Notes under the pieces: model-generated
The model's input: the letters and a program-made list of their open reading frames with translations, nothing else
Database searches by the model: none
Told to the model about the DNA's origin: nothing
From: Linepithema humile
Taxonomy: Eukaryota; Arthropoda; Insecta; Hymenoptera; Formicidae
NCBI RefSeq assembly: GCF_040581485.1
Contig: NC_090132.1
Coordinates: 16,498,146-16,562,145, forward strand
DNA: 64,000 nucleotides
Reading direction: 5' to 3'
Position numbers and translations under genes: made by a program
In this document: positions 1 through 14,640 of the stretch, piece by piece
How positions within the stretch are numbered: position 1 is the first letter of the stretch
Layout: each line of letters starts with the position of its first letter

Positions 1-3000
1 ATGTAATCAAGACATAAAACAGACATTATTACGAAATAAAATAATCTTACAAGCGCACGCGGCGCTAAAAATAAGTTCACGCGCATGGAACAATATCAAC
101 GAAATGTATGTGTTATACGTCGCGAGAAATTGCCGAGATTAATGATACAAGAAATTCATGACGCGGGTTTTGCGGCGCATAATTTATTCCGACTCGTGAT
201 GAACTCATCGCGGAGAGTGTGCTAATTAATTTGTGGAGACTTTATACACAAAGCTCAAAGCAGCGCCGCCGTTTACCATCGCGTAAGAACAAAAAAGCTG
301 CAAAGGAGAAACGAGAAAAGGAAGACGGGGAAATTCGTTCACGCGAACTCACTAAGTTCTTGTGCAAGCACTCCGTCTGGTCGACATCGTCGTCGTCGTC
401 TGTGCGAAGCCACGATTGAAAAACATCTTTTTATTTCGCTAACATTAGCGGGTTTTTTTCCTTCCTTCCGGAGAAGAAAAATAACGTGCGGTGAATAAAA
501 TTGTATCGCAGTACGAAGAAATACATGCCGTATCGCGAGATACGTAAAAATCACAGCGACGTATCGATCTATTCCATCTATTATGTACTCGCATATCAGA
601 AGAAAAATTCAGATAATAAAGTATGAAAATCACAGTTGCTTCACTCACCAACTGCAATGTGAAAACTTGTCCACGGAACGGTGCTTACCTGTAACGAAAA
701 AAAAAAAACATGTCAAAACGTGATTCAGTTAATATTTTCTCGATTTTCTGACATTCAATTTTCGAGAAAAGTTGAAAATGCGTCGCAACAAATTGAGTGC
801 TTCAAATCGACTTTGATTTCTGATGACGTAAAAAGTATGTAAGGTTAAATTAAACTTTCTCGTTATTCCTCATGCATTTTATTTGTTTCCATTTGCGATT
901 GTTAGCGAAATGCTTTTTCGCGCATTAGTGCTTTATCGTTTTTACTCGCAGTAAAATCAGTTGTTCAATAATACTGCGTTCCAAAAAATGCTGCAGCAGA
1001 GTTTATGTAGGAAATGTACGTATATATTGATTTTAACTGACTTTTTGACGTAAACTCTGAACGAAGGGAAGAAGAGTATCATGCCGTAGACCACACCGAT
1101 TTCTCACGATAAAACAATCTCAGGAAACGGCGATCACGAGCGTCGGTACTTGTACACGGATCGGGGCGCCGAATCGCGGATAATGAGCTCTTGAAATCCT
1201 GTTTCGCGGATATGAGGCCGAGGAGGACGTGCCTCCACTCATCGCGATGAGGTCGGCTGCGAAGAGAGCTGATTATTTGAACTTAATGGAGCAAAGATGG
1301 GGATAAGGGGGATGAAGGGTGGGCTAGCGAGATAGGACGGGGAGGTGAAGGATGTAGACGGGACGTTTAATGGCGGCCGCGAAACGGCCCGGGTCTTCGA
1401 TCGATAAAAGTGGCCGGTTTATTTTCCAGAGGCAATGCGTATCCACTCTAAAAAATAAGAAGAGAAAAAGCGCGCACTTGAATCTTTTCGCCTTCCCTAC
1501 ATCTTTGCGGGCGAAGAAATTACTTATCTTTTTTGCTTAGTCGACTAATTTCGGTGGAGAGCTTCAAGCATACTTTAACATTCGCGAAGAAGAGAAAAAA
1601 AAGAGATAGATGCAAAGTGTGCACTGGGTGTTTTTTTTCCCTCATAATTAGTTTTGATGATCCATAATTCTGCGTCGGCGAGATAAACTGTGAGCTAAGA
1701 AAAATCTTGGAAAATTTCTAACCTAAATCGCAGAAAATTATTATGTCTCTACGCTTCCATATAAAGAATGCAAGCTACGTTGCTCATTAATGAACTAAAT
1801 GTAATTAAAATTCAAAACAATTAGCAAATCTTCGAAAGATAAATAATTCTTCACTCTCTTACCAGGTTCGAAAATTATATATTTATCAACTTTGTTATTT
1901 GTCTACATTGTGCACTAAAAATTAAGGATGCTTACAGTTCAATTTCCCAGCTTATAGTTAAAATTACCATAGATATCATATAATAAAAAGTTACGTACTG
2001 CTTGTACAAAATTTCCTCCATTATTAAGCTGCTAGTTGTTACATTAAAAACCTGAAAAGATTGTGCGAAAGAAAGCGGAAACAAAAATCCTTTTTCAGCG
2101 ATAATTCGTCCTGCTGAGTTTAAGGACAGACAGAATGCAGCTTGCGTGTAAGCCAAGTTCTATCTTCATGATGCAGTGATACAGATATACCGAATGCGGC
2201 GGAAACTAAATACTAGCGCATCGGAAATGACGTCAGCTACCTCCGCGCATTTCCCCTTTCTAATGGAGGAAATTCAATCGCGCTCGCATGCTACTGAATG
2301 AAGCCATCGCGAGTCTAAATCGTAAACAAACGATTTTATCCTGTCGATGAGACAGAATCACCGAATCGCGCATACCGCGGGGCGAATTTGTCATAAACAC
2401 CGTTGCGTGGGGTTGATCGACGCGCGTCGACGGAGCGATCGCGAGCTTTTCAGAAGGGATTTGTGGCGTTTTTAATCGGGCCGAGCCGAGAGCAGCGTAA
2501 TCGCTAGCGATCTCTATTCCTCTATTAACCCTGTCATTCCCAAATTATGATTTATCGGTTTTAACGGGTTTCCGTCCCGAGCTGGATTGATATTCAGCAA
2601 AAATTCATCACCGGTTTAATATAAAGGTATGCTCAATGCAAAAATACGAACTCATAAAAGAGACGATGAGCGTTCCATATATTTCGTTAAACGCTGCAGT
2701 CGACTCGAATATCCTTCCCGCGCCTCCGACCGAATTCCTCACATCGGGCGTTAATTAAGCAGCTTTGGGGATCGCGTGAAAAAAAGAAACCAGCTTCGAC
2801 GACGTCGCGAAGAAACATCGGTGCCATAAAATCGCATCGCGCACACGCGTTCTCGGCCCAGCCACTTCACTCATGAATCTACTTTTTTTTTCGTCTAATC
2901 TTCGCTAATGCGAAATGCAAATCTTGCTTCCGACGGCAAAAAGCCGGCGGATCCGGCTAATAATTGAATTTGCGTTGACACTAATTGTTTCCTCGGTTCG

Positions 3001-4700
3001 CACGAAATGCGTGTTGTTCCGTCCTGATCGTTCGACCGTTGTTTCGTTACGGCCGTCACGCAACACGCGTGATTCTATAACGAGGAACGGCGCGCCGACG
3101 GCCACCGCCGTCGCCGTCGCCGTCGACATCCAATCGGCGCACGGAAAGCCCTGATCCGTATTCCCCTCCGTCGATCCGTATCGCCCGTAACTATTACCCG
3201 TGAGGTTATTAAATCGGAATATAGCTCGCGTAACACGTCGCCCTCGTGACGTAATTAATGCATACGGTAACATTAAATGGCCGCTCTAATTTTACGCAAA
3301 ATTGCGGCCACACATGTGCGATAGTAACTGCGACGCAATCATTTCCAAATGTCGGTCATTTGTTATGTCAATTAGAACGCACATAATTCTCTTCCTCGAT
3401 GTTAAGTTGCTCGAATGGAAAGTTCGTAAAAAGTAATTTTTTTCTCGGAAAGTCAAGAAATACGGATGTATAGTTGATATTCATGTGAATCTATCTTAAA
3501 ATATTTTAAAAATATTTGTCTATAAATAAATTTTCCATCGTAATTAAATTCATTACTGGCTTTTGATCCGAATAATCAGAAATAGAAAGTTAATTAAATA
3601 TAAAGTAACCTTTGCAATGTAGAGTAATTGAATAAAATTGTGAATATATTTCGCTAAATTAATTCCCTTCGATCTGTATCTTCTGTATGACACCGTACTT
3701 TTGAATCCGCTCAATAAATTTAACGCCACGAGTTATTTACGGTGAGATATGTCTGTAATGTGCAGCAGATGGTTGCGAATGTTTATCACGATGACGAACG
3801 ATCGCAGTTCTTTCCCCCGCCATTTTATTGAATAAGAACGCGGAATAAGATTTACCGGAAAGCTAAGTATTCTTTATGGACTCTCCGGCCAACTCGTAAA
3901 CTCGGAATCGGCTCGCACGGTCAACGACTTTCTGTCCGATAATCCCCGGAAGACGACGATCGGTGAGCGCCGTCCCTTCGGCTTCGCCGTTTTCCGGCAT
4001 CTTTTTAACAGCGAAGCCGTGACCATTCTGGTATTTATGGTCGGTGAACTCGCGGCGCATAGAGCGGCCCACGAGCGGAAATAAAATTCGATGGGGCGGA
4101 ACGGCTGATGGTGGCAGAACGCCAAAAAAAAAGTCGCGATGCGGTACCAGCTTCGCGTGCATACGATAAATCTCCATAAATATGTATGAACGTGCAGCCC
4201 GTCCGCTGGGAACTCCTTGTTCATGTAGGTTGGTGGCTTCAAAATTTCCTAGGTTTCACCGCGGTACAGGCGGTAACTTATGAGAAATTAAGTTTATCGA
4301 CCCGCATATCGTCCGCAATTTACGCATCCCGTAATCGGACAGAAGTTTTCGAATGCGTGGTAACGCGAGTTAACTGCTCGAACAACCGCGACGCGTCGTG
4401 CATTTGAAATGAATTTAGCATAATTAATGTATATTTCAAAATGAACATTCTGCTGACGTTTTACTTCGCTCATGATCCTCGATTAAATAATAACTTTCAG
4501 ATTACAAAAATCTGAATCTCGATTACACTGCACACGTAGATGCAATATTGACAGATAGTTCAGCAATTTATGATGGGTTAGGCAGATCGCTTACTTTGTA
4601 CCCCTCGCTGAGTAATCGAGCGACATCGAGTAGACAGTCGTCGGGCGAGACCCCGGCGTCGTCGGTCATTCAAAAATAGTTTCGAGATATGGTTACGGGG

Positions 4701-4729
4701 ACGCCGCTGAGATCATTTTTCAGCGGCGT
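4701..4729. repeat. Perfect 10-bp stem, 9-nt loop
   Basis: acgccgctga and tcagcggcgt flank a T-rich loop. The stem is GC-rich. No neighbouring gene gives it a role. Confidence 0.8.
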
Positions 4730-5874
4730 TATCGACGAATCATCCTGCGCGGGTCTCCGCAGCGACGACGAGGCTACCCTTTGTACGAGGTGGTATGGCA
4801 AACCCCGTGGCGGTAATAATACGAGAGGCCATGAGTAATGTCGCACTTGAAACGTTGCCATCGTGGCGATGCATAACATGGGGTAAGCATGACGTTTCAC
4901 ATATTAGCCGACTTTCATTATTAAAAGGTTCCAAAAAATTGTCGCCATTAATAAAATCGCTGGGAGGTCACCGAGAGAAATTCTTACAAAATCCGAAAAA
5001 AAAAAAAAAAAATTCTTCATGCAAGATGAAATAAAATTAAAATAAATAGCTTGATTAAATCAAGATATCTCGAAGTGTGCAAGTTACACATATTTCGCGA
5101 CTATGTGTTGTGCAATTAAAAATATCTCGAAACAGATATTATTTCACTTTCTTTCAGATTATCACTGATGTATAAATAAACGCTTACAAAGTGACTTTGT
5201 AATTTCGCGTCAATTTGTACTTTACGCGTTTTATTACAAATATATTGCAAGATATGGCGACGAAAATGCATTTTACAATGAGCACTCGAAATATCTCCGC
5301 TAAAATGGAATTGCTGAACGGCGACGAGCCCATTAAAATCGAGGGCCGCACTTCAAAACTATTAAATGGTTCGCCGAACTTTGTCCATTTCGTTGGTACC
5401 GAATTCAATTTACGACATTAAATTAAGGACCAAAATTATAATTAGATGAACGTAGATTTGTATTGAATAGAATACAATTGCACATTGCAGATGTATGAGA
5501 GATGTGTAATTCTTGCTTTTCAAATTTACAATGTGTAAATTAAATACGTACAAAAGTAGAAAACAACATAACCAATCAAAAGTTCTTCTTGTTATTTCAT
5601 TTTCAAGCGTTAATTATCAAATATTTAATAAATTTTTATTGTGCCTTTGAAATAAAAAAAAATAAATTATTTTACTATAATAAATTATTTTTAGCACCGC
5701 ATAAATAATAATAAATAGAAATGTTGTTTCTTCATTATATTATTATAATTTTTACAAGTGCAATATTTCATTCATCAAATAATTCATTCACAATTAATTA
5801 AAATATATTAATAGAGGAATAAATTTGTTAAAAGAAAAAGAGTGAAAAAAACAGCGAAAGAGAGAAAACAACTA

Positions 5875-5900
5875 TTTCAGTCGTATTAATACGGCTGAAA
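5875..5900. repeat. 26-bp near-perfect palindrome
   Basis: tttcagtcgtatt is followed directly by aatacggctgaaa, its reverse complement except for one base pair. Confidence 0.8.
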
Positions 5901-8900
5901 ATAATATAAAGTAAAATTTTTCGCGTCAACAATTTTTTAATCTACAATTCTGCACTGATATTGAGAATAGAACTTCGAACTGAAATTGGTACACAATGCG
6001 GCGCTCCGCTGCGTCGCGACTTCCTGTTTGTCGGTATACACAAGCACCTGCGGCTATCACCTCTGCGTCGACGTAGTTAATAGCATTATTTGGGAAAACA
6101 AGTACTGTATTGCGTGGCCGTGGAAGCATGCAATTTTCAATTGTTCGGACGTAATGAAACTCACCGCTCGTCAACCACTACATTTATAAATCTCATTTAA
6201 TTGGTCACGTTCCTGAAAACAATTCCCGCGAACGCTCTATGCGTGCAACACATTTATATAATTGGCCTAACCAACATTTCTACTAAAGATAATAGTTTCC
6301 AAATTGTGTAATTAAATAACCAAGACTTTATTTTTATTTACTACTAAATATTAACTTCAGTGCGCAATTGCCTAAGAATTGTCCAACATATGCGATTATC
6401 GTTGGAATTAATTCTTCCGTAGAACGAAAAACACAGTGTGTCCTAACAATTAATTACTCTAATTAATTCTTATCTACGACATAATTGACGACGGCAAAAA
6501 AAAAAACAGGAGACGAAGTAGAAACCAAATTTTTACTTCCAAAAACAGAAGTGAGTAGCAGTAAGCGCTGTTGAAGCCCGAACAAAGCGTCTTTCGCGCA
6601 GACGAAGGACGGTGAAAAATCTAGAAGGATATTCGGAGAGTGGTAAAATAGGGAGAAAATTCAGTATGGATTAGAAGGCTATTCCTCTCGAAAATCATGT
6701 AAAGGATGAACGGAGAGGCAGCTTCGCTTAAATTATCGGCGCACCATTTAAACTGGGAATAAAGCGTCGTTTAAGCTGCGTTCGTGAAAAGGGAAAACTC
6801 TTTAATTCGAAAGATAAATATGGACGATCTCGCGGTTCAACTCTTCCCTAATTGAAAAAATTTTCAACAGTTCCTTCGTTCCTCGATGCTTTAACAAGCG
6901 AAAACCGCTACTCTCTCCAGCACAAACAGACTGTCGCAAAATTTCAAATGCTGAACAATTGTTGATTCCGAACGATCTCACTTTATTACTCTTCATTCAT
7001 TTACATATGTTACTGCTCTTCATCCGTATAATATGATATGGATGAATGTAAAATGGACGGTCGTGTGTGTCGAATGACGTATATTAACGGTCATAACACG
7101 CGTAATCATAAGAGCGACGCAGAGGGCCATATTAATAATCGATATAAACGTGAGCGAGCCCGATAAATACGTCCAACGGAGTTGGACTGGCGAAATGGAC
7201 GCATTTAACGAAATTATGACAGGTTCCCGCGGGACACGCGAATACGCTTGGAATCTTCCGCGTTGCCTCGTCCCAGGCGTGACAGTGGGATTTCGGCTAC
7301 ATCGTCGGCGTCATGTTGCGACTGCACTCGCATTAGTTATCGATACGCGCACGCATGGAGCACGATAATTCGCCGTGAGCACGATGTCGTGTTACACAGC
7401 GCGAAATTGCGTCCAGAAAGTGCAGCCTTGCAGAAAATCATGACATTAGATTTCAACAATAGCACTCCGTATTTTGCAATACGCGCGCGCACAGTAATAT
7501 CGCAATACAATTCTGTTACGCGTAATTGATTTTTTATACGACCGCGTGAAACGCTCAAAGAGTCAATAGATACGGCATTGTAGAAATTTATGCGAGAAAA
7601 ACGCGAAGAAGCCGAAGAATGGCGAGACGGTGAATTAAAATTTGAATTAATGATACAATTCATCTACCGGCTTGATTGTCCTAATTGCGTCTCGTATGAC
7701 ACGACAATGTGCGGAATTAGGAATATAATTGAACGAATTGCGCGACGACGCCAGAAGAATTACTTTGAGACATTAATTTCGTTTATAATCTAATAAACGG
7801 TAAGTACAGAACGGTAAATGTGAATAAGAATAATTTCTAGCAATTTCGCGGTCGACCATAGTCGTTGTTTGTATTAACGTTACGCCAACAAGACTTGGCC
7901 TCTCCTCGTCCTGTGGTGAAAGAAATCCTGACGCGGTCACGTAGAGTCTTGCGTGCACAGAAAAATCCACGAACTTAATTTCGCACGTGTACAGTCCGAA
8001 GCGGCTAATTCCGTGGCATGGTGCCCGTGGGAAATTAAGTGGGATGATTGATACACGTAAAAAGAGAAATTAAGGTGCAGTCTACAGCCGAGGTAAGGCC
8101 AGTAACTTCCGGATAACATCTTGCCATTGTTCTCTTCTTTCTCGCGCGAATTTTTTTTTCATCCAAGAAGCAAATACGTACAAATTGTATCAACGCTCGT
8201 AAAATTACATATTTGATATCGTGTAAACATGATATTAAATAAGTCATCGAGTTCTACATATCGCAGTAATTTTCATTGTATGATTATGAATATTATTAAT
8301 TCAAAAATCATAATGTATCTCTGAATCTCTAATGCCCTTGTGTTTTCCGACTCATTAATTATAATGAGATTTATTTGTGTTATGAAACATAATAAAAAAG
8401 GGGATAAATAGTAGAGAAAAATGGGAAGTATAATTCAAAGCCTGTTATTTTGTAAACCTAATGTACACTTGTAAATATGTGTACGCTTGGTAATTTCGAG
8501 GGCGTTTTACTCCGTTTAGGAGGTTTCACGGAAAATTATCCCCTAGAGGCGTATCGCGAATGCGAATAGCGATGAGAAAGGATGTGTCGTGGGGAATCAT
8601 GTAAATATTTTGCAGTGCATAAAAGCGAAAAACATGCCAATAGTGTTTGTGTTTTGTAGTCGCAATCGTAAGCTCGATATTCACAAAAATTACGCCTAAA
8701 ATGGCAGATTACGTCAATTCTCGGATCGAAACATCTGCCTTAAAAATAAAGCACTTTTGTTTGACGCAATTTCCTAAAGTACGAAACAAAATTTTGCGTA
8801 TATTCTCTCGACGATGTAAATTATATAATACGTAAATTTTATCGTTCACGTATTAATGATATAAAAATAACTATGCTGGCAAGAATGGTATCTCCAACAT

Positions 8901-11900
8901 TTTTTCCAGTGTATCAAGACACTTCCTTTTATATTTAGCCGTCAATAATCTAACTCAAACTGACAAATCGATTAAAAAGATTAGTGAACGTAATCGCACT
9001 TCACAAGACAATAATGCGATTCCTAACGATAGATTCAACTGAGTGGAGGCGTCGATTAAATTCCAGACGAGAAGTCTGCAGAATATGACTAGACCGGGAA
9101 GAACTCCGGCCATATATAGCTAAATCATTTTATCATTTTATACGATCTGAGTCGACCGTAGAAAGTGCCGCTCAAGAAGAAGAGAGCGCGGTGGGAGAGT
9201 GCAGGTAGCTAAGGGGAATAGCACCGGGGTTCGATGAAAAAGAAGAGCACCGCGTAAAATGTTCGAAGATATAAAATTCTTCCGGTGTTGGAAGTTATAC
9301 CTATTAAAGATTAATAAACCATCAAGGTGGAAAAGAGCCAAGATGGTAGCCATCTCCGATGGAAGGCTGCGAGATCGAGACCGTAGAGAGGATGAGAAAA
9401 AAGGGAGAAAAAAAAATACCAAGCAGTTAGGAAATGAACGACTCCGGTCATTTGGCTTATCGCCGCGCGCCGTCTCTCTTGAATTATCCTGCGAGCTCTT
9501 GAAAATTCCGTTTCATCGGTAGATTTCTCTATGGATAAAAGAAATAAACAATAGGCTTCCTACAAAAGTAACAAACGGACGGACAAGAATTTGGATGTCC
9601 TAAGAGAAATAACGGAGGGTATTCGTTGTCTTCAATACGTCTAATTTTTTTCGAAGCAAAATTCTTAATTCTAGAAAATCAATGTTGCAATAAAAATATC
9701 ATGCAACGGTTCACAAACAACGATTATTATTTTCCTTCCATAAATATCATATTTATTACTCGGCTTTAAAAACATTCTAAAATAAAAAAATTTTATTAAA
9801 GATTTTTAGAATTGTAAATATTTCTAAACTCTTTCAAGAGAGATTAAATCAGCCCAAGCTTTTAGCTAAGTAATTATGCGATAAATGACAGTAATGTGAC
9901 AGCAAATAAACATTAATATTGTAATAGACGCCGCTTTTGCTGACCTTAATTGCAGATTGAGAGAATTTTAAACGTCGATTTTAAAACACAATGTACATGT
10001 TAAATTCGGATAAACAAATATTATCTTAAAATAAAAAGCTGTATCAAATTATCCGATAATAGAGTAGCGAGATTCATCGTTTAGAATGCTCTCAACTTCA
10101 TCGACATTATTCTACTGCACATCAGCAGCGAACCGATCGGCGCTCTCTTCCGCGCCGGATACCGAATCGACGGATATTTCCGACGTGCTATCCGGCCACC
10201 ACGGCAAAACGGATGCGCTATGATAAATAAACGATAAAGTCGATCGACTGTGAATCCTGCGGGCTGGTCATTATCCCCGTTTAATCGAATAAATCAATTA
10301 GCGGATCGACCGATAATGATAACGAATGACTCACGGCGGCGCGGCGCTTTGGTGCACCGTGTCGTGGGACCAGCCGCGGACCGCCTTTCAACGTCACCCT
10401 ATTTAATGATGTTTTAAACGACGTTCCCTGCACCGCCCGCATCACATTTACTGCGAATACGCTCGTCCCTGCTGGGGATGCGAAACGAAATTTACCACTC
10501 GCCGACAATGGTGCCGCCGGTAATAGTGACTTGAAGGCACAAACGTGGCTGTAATTGAATGGTCGGAGTTTTACGGCTGTTTGCACTCACTCGTTCGAAC
10601 GACCGAGGGAGTAATTTGAATGTGAATTTTGCGAATCTTTCGCTTGAAATTTTGCGATGCGAATGTAAAAGTTACGGTCGGAGCGTAAGATGAGGTCGAA
10701 GAGAAGAGAAATTGCATCCTCTTGCTCATTGTTTTCAGCGGCGTTTATTTATCGCTTTACGTTACACTCAACGTTTTATCAAAGAGTCTTTTAGTGGATT
10801 TTTTACACACCTGTACAAATCATTATTGCACTCATCGCGCTTGTGCTTGATGTTAGATTTTCTGGAAATGAAATACTAACTAGCGTAATCAACTTTAAAG
10901 CAATTTTTCCAAATCCATCCTATTAAACATTATTTTTAAAAAATCATTTTAAGATTTTTTGCATAAAATAAATGCAGAAAAAGCGCAGAAAATTAGTGCC
11001 ATAATATATTAAAAAATACAATTTTTTTCAATTTAGCAAACGACAGTGAACTGCGAACTCAACAAATAACTTTTTGACGCTATACCCGTAGCGGTAAATA
11101 TTACCGGATAAAGCGCTGGTCCACGTGTAACCGAAATTTATATAGAAACTTCGACAAAGTGTCATTTCTTGGGGTTGGATTAAGGAAGCACTTCGTGAAA
11201 CAGCGTGCGAGTTGGAAAAGGCGAACTAACAAAAATCTTACCAGCCGGAACTATTGACAAAGAAATCACGCCGGCGGGGATGTTTAGAGCGAAACTTTCC
11301 TTCGAGGCGTTGCGTATTATTCCTTGTCCGAATTACGCGCGTTCTCCTTGTAATTAAAACGAGGGAAATGAGAATACGCCCATCGTGCGTTTCAGCGTTA
11401 ATTAATCCGGAGTTGGAAAGACAATGAGTCTTGTGAAAAGTGCGTGAAAATAAAGGAGCGCTACGTCGTACATAAAAAAGGGGAAAGAAACCAACGATGC
11501 TTATCGCTTTCCTGTTATTTTTAAATTATAAAATTTGCTAATCTCGCATTATCGCAAATATATTTTTCAAGATACAATGCTGTTCATGTAAAATATTTTA
11601 ATAATAATTCGTACGCGACTTTATTCGACGAACAATCAACATATGATAAAAATATATTTATGTTTCAGCACATTATATCATAAGTTAGCCTGCCTTCTTA
11701 GCGATACTTTTGTCGGACACGTTAATTAATCCGTGGATGAAGTGGCGAGCGGAGAAGCGCGATGAGAAATAACACAAGTTGCGGGATGAAAAATAAAAGA
11801 GTTGTAATAATATCATTCGGGAAATGGCGCGCAGTTAAGAAACGACCTGAGAAAGATTGGCAGTATTTTACGTTTGCGGTTTCTCGGGTATGCTCGATAG

Positions 11901-14614
11901 GATGGGAAAACTTTAGTTTTGAGGACCGTTCCGCGACTCCAAGCCCCCATTCATGAATCACGCCCTCACCTCAGGGGGCTCATTCTGGATTATGAAATGC
12001 TTCTGTGATTGCGCCTGTGGCGTAAACAAATTAGCGCTGTCAACCGACTCCCGTTATTCTGAAATTGTTCTAATTAAAACAACGCGGTGTTATATTCCAT
12101 TCACCTCTCGCACTCGCGATATTATATTAAAGCAATGATTTATCAGCGCATTTCGCATTTTATAAGAAAGAAAGAAATACTGTATTAAATGTCACTGCTA
12201 GGAGTGAAAATCCCGAGCAAATGGCGGAGCAGCGTGATGAAGTGCGGATAATGCAAGCTAACGTTGATTTTAGATTAAACCGAGGCAAGGAGGATCGAAA
12301 GCCATTTCGTGGTCACTCACGATCACTTATGGTACTCTTGGTTATCCGATTAGGGATTAAATTATGACGCATTTCAGTGCCACATGTACATCGCGGATAA
12401 CGCATACTGATGACTACGCGCAGACACGATACTAATTTATGTCTCTTTGTATCGCGTATGCCGCGCGAGAATCGTGTGACGAATGTCAAAATCGAGATAA
12501 TATGTGATACAACAAATTACTACGGCAATTAAATAAGACACGTACAACTAAACATAAATAGTTAGAACAAATAAATGGAATCTAAATTTTCTTCTCGCTT
12601 ATTCTCGCTGCGAGATTTGTAGAAAGATGCTTAATAAATTTTCAAACGAAATATCTTTTTCTTTGAATCTGTATTAAATAAGTCCGTCTTATTGTAATCG
12701 CGTGTCCACAAAATATTTTTCTCTTTCGAGATGTGTTTTCCGATAGAACAGCAATGTAGAAGAGAACAAAGAAGCACGTTCGCAGATATCGTCATTTCGT
12801 ATTGTCAATCGCTTAGCAATGCTAATAGCACGTAATCTTACACTCAGAGACTCCAGAGACGCATTAAGGCATCTATCTGTGTGCCGAGTGATGGAACGCG
12901 GAGCGGGCTAAACAATAGCGCGCGACCGAAATACAATCACACGAGACGCTCGCGTCGGATAATAATTACATAAGGCATTACGGGGCGGCCGGGGATTTAT
13001 GAGGCGCATTATGTATTATGTATCACTATATGCGGTTAAACATAAAGAACCGAGGCGGCGACCCGAACGTGTGACGGGCTTCGACAAACACATCACGCGA
13101 AAGAGATCCATCTTGCCGTGGCCCAGGGCCACCACGTTCATCAACGCAAATAGCCTCTTTATAACGGCTGATGCCGGTACCCGCCGACGCGAAATGCCCG
13201 CGTATGTATGGCTTAACCCCACACGGTCGCGCACGCTTCCGCGCACCACTCACGGATAACGGCCTCGGGGGAAAACGCGAAATTGATTCTAGCCTTGATT
13301 TATACAAGGCGATCGTTGAAAAAATATGCGGCCCCATAAAAGTCTGTATCGGCCGCACCGCATCGGACGTTCTATCAAACTCGCGCGAATATCGCGCTCT
13401 GGAAAAAGCGCGCGCCTGCCTTAGAACTAGCCACTTATCGCCTGACGAATACCCGTTTACATTTAGTTTTTAGCGGAAAGACCGAAGGTATCTTCTCTCG
13501 CGAGATAGTCTTGGATAATTCTCACGGCACACTTGACGATCCTTGAAACGATGTTTTCCGAATGGTTACGCTAACGTGACTACGGCTATCTACGATGATT
13601 GCCGAAACAACATGCGCTGCTATTAAATTCTATGTAGCGGAGCGTATCATACTGAAACTCAGAGCGGGCGATATCACGGTCGAGTACGCGCTTAACGAGC
13701 TTGTATCTACACGCTGTAATATGCATCGAAGAACGTGTCTGACGGCGGATTTTCTCTAATAACCAATTTCCTATCATAAGCATCGGGAGATCGTGTAATA
13801 CAGCAAACACTGCGAACGGGTGGAAGCCTTCTAATTTCCCCAGCGCGTTGCGAGGAATTATATAATAACAATATCATCGACTCCGAAATTATTGGAAGCG
13901 GAAACCCCGCGATAAGAGAGCGGGGTATATACAGCGAATTTACTGCTCCGTTATCCTCTGTGAGGGTATTATGACATTAATCTCGCTGACATCGATTTAT
14001 GCGCGGCGATATGTGTTGAGAAAAGTAGGCAGCTTCCCTAAAATGCCAATATACCGTGCCGACGTCGGCCGATATCTCGATCAGTTCTTGCATACACGCC
14101 GAACGATCTTGTATCTATAGCGCCTATCGTGTAGACAATGTAGATCGTAAAGAAGAGTAGATTTACCTCGACACGCTATCAGGGAGTGGACTATCCGCCC
14201 ATAAATACAGCCGGCGCTTTTAAGATTTTAAACCGAGCGCGGCTCCATAAAGGTAATGTAGAGCGAGTGCCCGGCTAATGCAATGATCAGATGGTTCATA
14301 TCGTGATGGTGGGATATTATACTTAATTATTTGCGTGCAAATGCAGTCTGCTAAGGAATAGCGAAAGTTATCGAGTCGTTTGAAGTAACAAAAATATTCC
14401 TTCATCAAAAAAAGTTCGCGTTGAAAATCCGAAAATTTGTCTAATCTTTTAAGAAAACACCGAGAAGTTATAATATCTGAAGAATATTGATAGCGAAGAA
14501 AGATGCATGATTGGCAGGGAGAAGTTGGATAATGAAAGGCCGTTCTCACGTGATAGGTTCAAGTGATACTCAATAGTGGTGGTGTAGGCAAAACCAACAG
14601 CCGGAGCATGTATG

Positions 14615-14640
14615 TGGCTGGCTGGCTGGCTGGCTGGCTG
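14615..14640. repeat. (TGGC)n microsatellite
   Basis: 26 bp of a TGGC tetranucleotide repeat, six full units plus a partial one. Confidence 0.95.

Larger units (their letters stand above)
1..14614. other. No gene recognised
   Basis: Besides the 4701 hairpin and the 5875 palindrome there are only short scattered reading frames on both strands, many lacking an ATG. None shows a domain, a signal peptide or a splice-consistent structure that I recognise. Base composition alternates between AT-rich stretches and CpG-rich islands, for example near 3.1 kb and 13.1-13.4 kb. Confidence 0.6.

Noticed and set aside
1864..1876. Possible tRNA B box (AGGTTCGAAAATT)
   Set aside because: No paired T stem and no A box at the right distance.
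2905..3273. 122-codon minus-strand frame with Ala-Val-Thr repeats
   Set aside because: The repeats come from a short GCCGTC simple repeat, and an overlapping frame on the other strand is equally open.
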